A program made the translations under genes and the position numbers. 64,000 nucleotides of DNA, taken from assembly GCF_035967765.1 (NCBI RefSeq), contig NZ_JAYWIT010000001.1; one strand, given 5' to 3'. The notes below the pieces were generated by a model. That model had not been told where the DNA came from, made no database searches, and worked only from the letters and a program-made list of their open reading frames with translations. This document shows positions 60,160 to 64,000 of this stretch, one piece after another (positions within the stretch are counted from its first letter, which is position 1; every line of letters starts with the position of its first letter). Origin of the DNA: Conexibacter stalactiti (GTDB taxonomy: Bacteria; Actinomycetota; Thermoleophilia; Solirubrobacterales; Solirubrobacteraceae).

Positions 60160-61725
60160 TCAGTCGGCGAGGCCCGCCTGCTCGAGGTGCAGCTGACCGC
60201 CGCCCTCCATCCAGACGCCGTCGACGTTGGACCGCAGCGAAGCGACGAGCTTCGCCTGCAGCGGGATGATCAGCGGGACCTCGCGGTTGACGATCTCCTG
60301 CACGGTGCCCCACTTCGCCAGGGCGGCCGTCTCGTCGGGCTCGGCCATCGCGTCCTCGTAGGCTCTCTCGAACTCCGGGCTCTTCCAGTTGCACTCACAG
60401 CGACCCTCGCGGTAGAAGCCGAAGGCGTCAGCCGGGGAGGGCGGGAACGAGGCCAGGTTCGGGACGATGAAGTTCGGGAATCTCTTGCCGGCCGGGTAGA
60501 ACTTGTCCGCCCAGGTCGCGACTTCTCTGTTCTCGATCTTCAGCTCGATCCCGATCTCCTTGAGGCTCGCCTGGACGATCTCGGCGGCGGTCGTCCACTC
60601 GGCGTTCGCGCCGGCGGTGCCCCACCAGGTGATCGTGTCGCCGGCGTTGATGCCGGCCTCGGCGAAGAGCGCTCTGGCCTTCTCGAGGTCGTAGCTGTAG
60701 TCGGTCAGCTCGCCGCCGTAGAACGGGTTGTTGGTGCTGAGCGGGTTGTTCGTCGGGGCCAGGTCGCCGAGGCCGTAGTAGGCGCTCTCGAGGACGGCCT
60801 CGCGGTCGACGGCGTAGGCGACCGCCTGACGCGCCTTGACGTTGTCGAACGGCGGCGACGTCGTGTCGAACTCCCAGTCGACGTACTTGCTCGGGACCTC
60901 GGGCGAGACCGTCTTGAGGTCGGGGTCGCTCTCGACCGACGAGACGTCGGCCGGGTTGGTCGCCCACAGCACGTCGAGGTCGCCGGCGCGCAGCGCGCTC
61001 AGCGCCGAGGTCGAGTCGGTCGCCTTGACGATTCTCAGCTCGTCCAGCGGCGCCGGGTCGCCCGCGTACTCGGGATTGGGCACGAGCGTGACGTGGTCGT
61101 CCGGAACGAAGTCCGAGACCATGTAGGGGCCGGTCACGACCGGTCTCTTGTCGATCTGGTCGAGGTTGTCGACGTCGATGATCTTGACCCACACGATCGC
61201 GGCGGGGAAGAGCGCGTTCGGCGATCTCAGCTGCACGACGACTCTCGCGGGGCCGTCGGCTCTGATGCTCGCGATCGAGGCGATCTTGCCCGCCTCCTGC
61301 GTCGTCGTTCTGGGGTCGAGGTAGTACTCGAAGGCCGCGACGACGTTCGCGGAGGTCAGCGGTCTGCCGTTGGAGTATCTGACGTCGGTGCGAAGGTCGA
61401 AGGTCCAGGTTCTCTGGTCGGCGGAGGCTCTCCAGCCGGTCGCGAGATCAGGCACGATCTCGCCGCTCTCGTCAGCCTTCGAGAGACCGTTCCAGAGCAG
61501 CGGGAAGAGCACTTCCTCCCAGCCGAAGGTGCGGATGACGGGGTTCAGCTGCGGAATCCCGATCGTGTCGGCAACCGTCAGTCTGCCGCCTCTGGCGACC
61601 TGCGCCGTCGTGCCGCTGTCGGACGGAGTGGTCCCGCCACCGTCGTCGGAGCTGCTGCCGCCGCATCCCGCGACGGCGAGCGCACAGATGGCGATCGCGC
61701 CGGGGACCATCTTCTTCCACCTCAT
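60160..61725 (-). CDS. Extracellular solute-binding lipoprotein (family 5, Dpp/Opp type)
   Basis: 521 residues from ATG 61725 (GTG 61731 is an alternative). Lipoprotein signal MRWKKMVPGAIAICALAVAGC with lipobox AVAGC, Ser/Asp/Gly spacer, then the family 5 fold: GGRLTVADTIGIPQLNP, DLATGWRASADQRTWTFDLR, FDNVKARQAVAYAVDREAVL. Binds an oligopeptide, oligosaccharide or opine; beside sugar-acid genes and GH28-like proteins an oligosaccharide is plausible. First gene of the importer operon, under the S3 operator and a strong promoter. Rich in AGA codons. Confidence 0.92.
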   Translation of the reverse strand: MRWKKMVPGAIAICALAVAGCGGSSSDDGGGTTPSDSGTTAQVARGGRLTVADTIGIPQLNPVIRTFGWEEVLFPLLWNGLSKADESGEIVPDLATGWRASADQRTWTFDLRTDVRYSNGRPLTSANVVAAFEYYLDPRTTTQEAGKIASIASIRADGPARVVVQLRSPNALFPAAIVWVKIIDVDNLDQIDKRPVVTGPYMVSDFVPDDHVTLVPNPEYAGDPAPLDELRIVKATDSTSALSALRAGDLDVLWATNPADVSSVESDPDLKTVSPEVPSKYVDWEFDTTSPPFDNVKARQAVAYAVDREAVLESAYYGLGDLAPTNNPLSTNNPFYGGELTDYSYDLEKARALFAEAGINAGDTITWWGTAGANAEWTTAAEIVQASLKEIGIELKIENREVATWADKFYPAGKRFPNFIVPNLASFPPSPADAFGFYREGRCECNWKSPEFERAYEDAMAEPDETAALAKWGTVQEIVNREVPLIIPLQAKLVASLRSNVDGVWMEGGGQLHLEQAGLAD

Positions 61726-61773
61726 GAGCACCTCTCGTTGACTGACTTGCTGGGTTTCCTCCCCCGATTACAC

Positions 61774-61802
61774 ATACTAGAGGCTATAGCATTTGTCGTC
61801 AA
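61774..61802 (-). promoter_or_regulatory. Promoter of the importer operon with CTATAG operator, site S3
   Basis: On the minus strand TTGACG (61802-61797), a 17-base spacer and TAGTAT (61779-61774). The spacer contains the operator copy whose plus-strand sequence begins CTAGAGGCTATAGCATTTG (61777-61795). Repressor binding would block the promoter. Transcription would start about 40 bases before ATG 61725. Confidence 0.7.
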
Positions 61803-61814
61803 CGCCCGACGGCG

Positions 61815-62156
61815 TCAGACCGGCAGGCGCCCCGTCATGTCGGCGCGCACGATCACTCCGTCGACGACCTCGAACACCCCCACCAGCACGACCGTGCCAG
61901 CCGGGCTGAGGACCTGCTCGTGCGCAGCCACCCAGCGGTCGCCGTAGACCGTCAACCCGAGGATCTCGCAGTGCAGCGGCTCCTGCGCGAAGCGCGTCTC
62001 GTAGAGCGGCCGCATCTCCTCGTGGCCGCGCACGACGCGGTCGGGCACGAGGCCGTGCAACTCGACCTCCGGTCCGTAGGTGGCCAGGAACGCGTCCAGG
62101 TCGCGCGCGTTGAAGGCGCGCACCTGCTCGCGGAAGACGAGCTCAGGCTCAGCCAT
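61815..62156 (-). CDS. SnoaL-like/NTF2-fold protein
   Basis: 113 residues from ATG 62156, overlapping the SDR gene by 8 bases. Pattern VRAFNARDLDAFLATYGPEVELHG, RVVRGHEEMRPLYETRF and VFEVVDGVIVRADMTGRLP is that of the SnoaL-like/nuclear transport factor 2 superfamily. Members are small isomerases, cyclases, hydrolases or binding proteins; conserved polar residues (Asp, His, Tyr) are present but do not decide the reaction. Co-transcribed with the SDR, so it probably acts on the same compound. Confidence 0.78.
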   Translation of the reverse strand: MAEPELVFREQVRAFNARDLDAFLATYGPEVELHGLVPDRVVRGHEEMRPLYETRFAQEPLHCEILGLTVYGDRWVAAHEQVLSPAGTVVLVGVFEVVDGVIVRADMTGRLPV

Positions 62157-62946
62157 CGATCCGCACCCCTCCGTTGACGTCGTAGGTTGCGCCGGTCGTG
62201 AAGCCGGCGGCCGGTGAGGCCAGCAGCGCGATCGCCGAGGCGACCTCGTGCGGCTGGCCGAAGCGGCCCAGCGGCGTCCCGCTCGTGAGCCCGGCCTCCG
62301 CGGTCGCCGAGAGCTTGTCGGTGATGCCGCTGCGCACGGGGCCGGGGGCGACCGCGTTGACGCGGATTCCCTCGCCCGCGAGCAGGCGCGCGTACGAGCG
62401 CGTGATCGCGAGGATCGCCGCCTTGCTCGCCGCGTAGTGGACCGAGGTCGCGACCCCGCCGAGCTCGCCCGCGACCGACGAGACGTTGACGATCGAGCGG
62501 TCACCGGCGGCGGCACGCAGCAGCGGCAGCGCCCCGCGCAGCGCGAGGAAGGTGCCGCGCGCGTTCGTCGCGAGCACCGCGTCCCACTCCTCGACGGAGA
62601 TCTCGTCGTGCGGCGTGTAGGGGCAGACGCCGCCGTTGTTGACGAGCACGTGCAGCTCGCCCCAGGCGGCGGTGACCTCCGCCAGCAGCGCGTCGATCTG
62701 TCTCGGCTGCCCCAGGTCCAGGCGCGAGACGTGCGCCTCCGCGCCATGGGCGCGCGCCGCCTCCGCGGCGGCCGACGCGCCGGTTTCATCGCGCGCGTAT
62801 GTGATCCAGACGTCGCAGCCGTCGGCGGCGAGCGCCGCGGTCGCAGCGGCACCGATGCCCGAACTCGCGCCCGTCACCAACGCCCGGCGGCGGGCCGTGC
62901 GCGCATCCGCGGCCCCGCCTGCCGGCACTTCCGAAGTGGTATCCAT
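62149..62946 (-). CDS. SDR-family oxidoreductase
   Basis: 265 residues from ATG 62946 (MDTTSEVPAG), which leaves the operator S4 upstream; an earlier in-frame start at 62976 would put the operator inside the gene. ALVTGASSGIGAAATAALAA, VLVNNGGVCPYTPH (NNGG), VNVSSVAGELGG (Ser), YAASKAAILAI (Tyr, Lys), PGPVRSGI and EVASAIALLASPAAGFTTGATYDVNGG. Third SDR of the regulon. Probably forms a two-gene unit with the SnoaL-like gene. Confidence 0.87.
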   Translation of the reverse strand: MDTTSEVPAGGAADARTARRRALVTGASSGIGAAATAALAADGCDVWITYARDETGASAAAEAARAHGAEAHVSRLDLGQPRQIDALLAEVTAAWGELHVLVNNGGVCPYTPHDEISVEEWDAVLATNARGTFLALRGALPLLRAAAGDRSIVNVSSVAGELGGVATSVHYAASKAAILAITRSYARLLAGEGIRVNAVAPGPVRSGITDKLSATAEAGLTSGTPLGRFGQPHEVASAIALLASPAAGFTTGATYDVNGGVRIDG

Positions 62947-62953
62947 GACGCTG

Positions 62954-62973
62954 AGATACCCTATAGCATGTTG
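62954..62973. promoter_or_regulatory. CTATAG operator, site S4 (SDR gene)
   Basis: AGATACCCTATAGCATGTTG, 8 bases upstream of ATG 62946. The right half CTATAGCAT matches S3 exactly; the left arm is weaker. On the minus strand TATAGG may be the -10 element, giving a very short leader. Confidence 0.5.
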
Positions 62974-63054
62974 CACATCGGATTCAGGCGCCGCGGCGAC
63001 GGCGAAACGCTCCGCCGGACGCCGATGCGCCAGTTCTCGCTGGCGCCGTCCACG

Positions 63055-63074
63055 CCCTGCGATATAGCATCTAG
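63055..63074. promoter_or_regulatory. CTATAG operator, site S5 (regulator's own promoter)
   Basis: CCCTGCGATATAGCATCTAG, 25 bases before ATG 63099. It keeps TATAGCAT and the perfect right arm ATCTAG; the left arm is degenerate. TATAGC (63063-63068) could be the -10 element, so the regulator would repress itself. Confidence 0.58.
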
Positions 63075-63098
63075 CTCCCCCATCGAAACTCTGGATAT

Positions 63099-63779
63099 AT
63101 GCCTTCCCTCCGCCTCCAGCCCGTCGACTCCAAGAACCTCGCCGACCGCGTGGCCGACCAGCTGCGCGAGACGATCCAGAGCGGCGCCTACGCGCCGGGC
63201 GAGCGGCTCGTGGAGCGCAGACTGGCCGCCGAGCTGGGCGTCAGCCACATCCCCGTGCGCGAGGCGCTGACGCGACTGATCGAGGAGGGGCTCGTCGAGC
63301 GGCTGCCGCGCCGCGGCTGCCGCGTCGCCGCGATCAACGCGAAGGAGCTGCGCGACCTGTCGCGGCTGCGGGTCCTGTTGGAGCAGTACGTCGCCGAGCG
63401 CGCGATCGAGAACTGGAACGACCAGGCGGAGCGCTCGCTGCGCGAGATCGTCGCGCAGATGGAGGCGGCTGCCGACCGCGGCGACACCAGACGGCTCTCC
63501 AACCTCGACGTCCGCTTCCACGAGGAGCTGTGGGCGCTGACCGACGACGAGATCCTGATCGACCTCGTCGCCCAGCTGCGCGGACGCATCGGCGGCTTCC
63601 TGCGCGCGGCCACGACCGCGCTCGAGCCGGCCGCGCTGCGCGCTCACGCCAGCTCGCACGGCGAGCTGATCGACGCGCTCTCCGCGCGCAGAGTCGGACC
63701 GGCCAAGCGCGCGATGGCGAGACACATCGAGGTCGCGGCGCAGCGCGTCGGCGACGCGCTGCCGCCCGAAGCCGGATAG
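63099..63779 (+). CDS. GntR-family regulator, FCD subfamily
   Basis: 226 residues. Winged helix DRVADQLRETIQSGAYAPGERLVERRLAAELGVSHIPVREALTRL and RLPRRGCRVA. C-terminal FCD domain: helical, with Arg in LSRLRVLLEQYVAERAIE and metal/ligand residues Asp-His in LDVRFHEELW, His in SSHGELIDAL and His in MARHIEVAAQRV. FCD proteins commonly sense small carboxylic or sugar acids and repress catabolic genes. Its own promoter and four others in the window share the CTATAG palindrome, so it is the best candidate for the regulator of this region. Confidence 0.92.
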   Translation: MPSLRLQPVDSKNLADRVADQLRETIQSGAYAPGERLVERRLAAELGVSHIPVREALTRLIEEGLVERLPRRGCRVAAINAKELRDLSRLRVLLEQYVAERAIENWNDQAERSLREIVAQMEAAADRGDTRRLSNLDVRFHEELWALTDDEILIDLVAQLRGRIGGFLRAATTALEPAALRAHASSHGELIDALSARRVGPAKRAMARHIEVAAQRVGDALPPEAG

Positions 63780-63791
63780 GCGCCGCCCAGG

Positions 63792-64000
63792 TCAGCCTCT
63801 GGCGGCTGCCGCCTCGCCGCCGCCCAGCCGTCTGACCATCACGTCGATCGCCTCGGCGTTGGCGTCGATCAGCACGTAGCGGCGGTCGAGCCTGCGCGCG
63901 ACCGCTCCGAGCGTGCCCGAGCCGGCGAAGAAGTCGAGCACCCAGCCGCCCTGTCTGGAGGAGGCGGTGACCATCCGCCGCACGATCCCCTCCGGCTTCT
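63792..64000 (-). CDS. DNA methyltransferase (N4/N6 type), C-terminal fragment
   Basis: The visible 69 codons read KPEGIVRRMVTASS and WVLDFFAGSGTLGAVARRLDRRYVLID, ending GGGEAAAARG. KPEGIV-type and DFFAGSGT correspond to motifs X/I of site-specific DNA-methyltransferases (FxGxG SAM loop), and RRYVLIDANAEAIDVM to the following strand. The 5' part lies outside the window. Convergent with the GntR gene. Specificity, and whether a restriction partner exists, cannot be told. Confidence 0.83.
   Translation of the reverse strand, partial: KPEGIVRRMVTASSRQGGWVLDFFAGSGTLGAVARRLDRRYVLIDANAEAIDVMVRRLGGGEAAAARG

Noticed and set aside
63792..64000. Complete restriction-modification system
   Set aside because: Only the methyltransferase C-terminus is in the window; no restriction gene can be seen.

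Overview
The window is very GC-rich DNA with dense, strongly strand-clustered genes, long antisense shadow ORFs, GTG and TTG starts, ATGA/GTGA stop-start overlaps, and families typical of Actinomycetota (actinobacterial-type HemQ, SirB1-like/DtxR pair, NarL-type two-component pair, DUF1800/DUF1501 pair). I infer a soil actinobacterium, probably of the Thermoleophilia/Solirubrobacterales (Conexibacter-like); this rests on gene content and composition, not on a marker gene. No rRNA, tRNA, CRISPR array, insertion sequence or prophage was seen, and no gene-free stretch exceeds 300 bases.

Left part (1-10975): an eight-gene minus-strand catabolic operon runs from a carbohydrate ABC importer (binding protein, two permeases, no ATPase) through a phosphotriesterase-like hydrolase, a SelA-like PLP enzyme, an SDR, an amidohydrolase/deacetylase and a RidA-type deaminase cut by the window edge. 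A metallo-beta-lactamase-fold gene is divergent, and a Gfo/Idh/MocA dehydrogenase lies beyond a RES-Xre toxin-antitoxin pair. The three promoters share one 18-bp operator-like motif, so they look like one regulon.

Middle (11029-42508): mostly housekeeping and regulatory genes: PIN protein, M48 protease, DUF1501/DUF1800, glyoxalase, two-component system, GT2 glycosyltransferase with a 44-residue membrane partner, GH5 cellulase with CBM2-like domain, gamma-glutamylcyclotransferase fold, two Nudix enzymes, SGNH hydrolase, MFS pump with TetR, HemQ with a duplicated relic of its own 3' end, two sigma/membrane-partner pairs flanking secreted proteins, an FHA protein, a SirB1-like/DtxR operon under a DtxR-type box, BioY, LapA-like protein, VapBC, ArfB, a GGDEF-EAL protein, polysaccharide deacetylase, PCMT and a LacI regulator.

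Right part (42559-63779): a second catabolic region. A HisD-family dehydrogenase divergent from LacI is followed by two large exported pectate-lyase-fold (GH28-like) proteins. Then come a five-gene operon (ceramidase-fold hydrolase, SDR, enolase-superfamily enzyme, SDR, MBL hydrolase), a divergent pair (2-hydroxyacid dehydrogenase, acetoacetate decarboxylase-fold protein), a five-gene dipeptide/oligosaccharide-type ABC importer, an SDR/SnoaL-like pair and a GntR-FCD regulator. Five promoters in this region, including the regulator's own, carry the same CTATAG-centred palindrome, sitting on or between core promoter elements. The most coherent reading is an undescribed polysaccharide- or uronate-like catabolic regulon repressed by the GntR protein. 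The last 209 bases are the end of a DNA methyltransferase.
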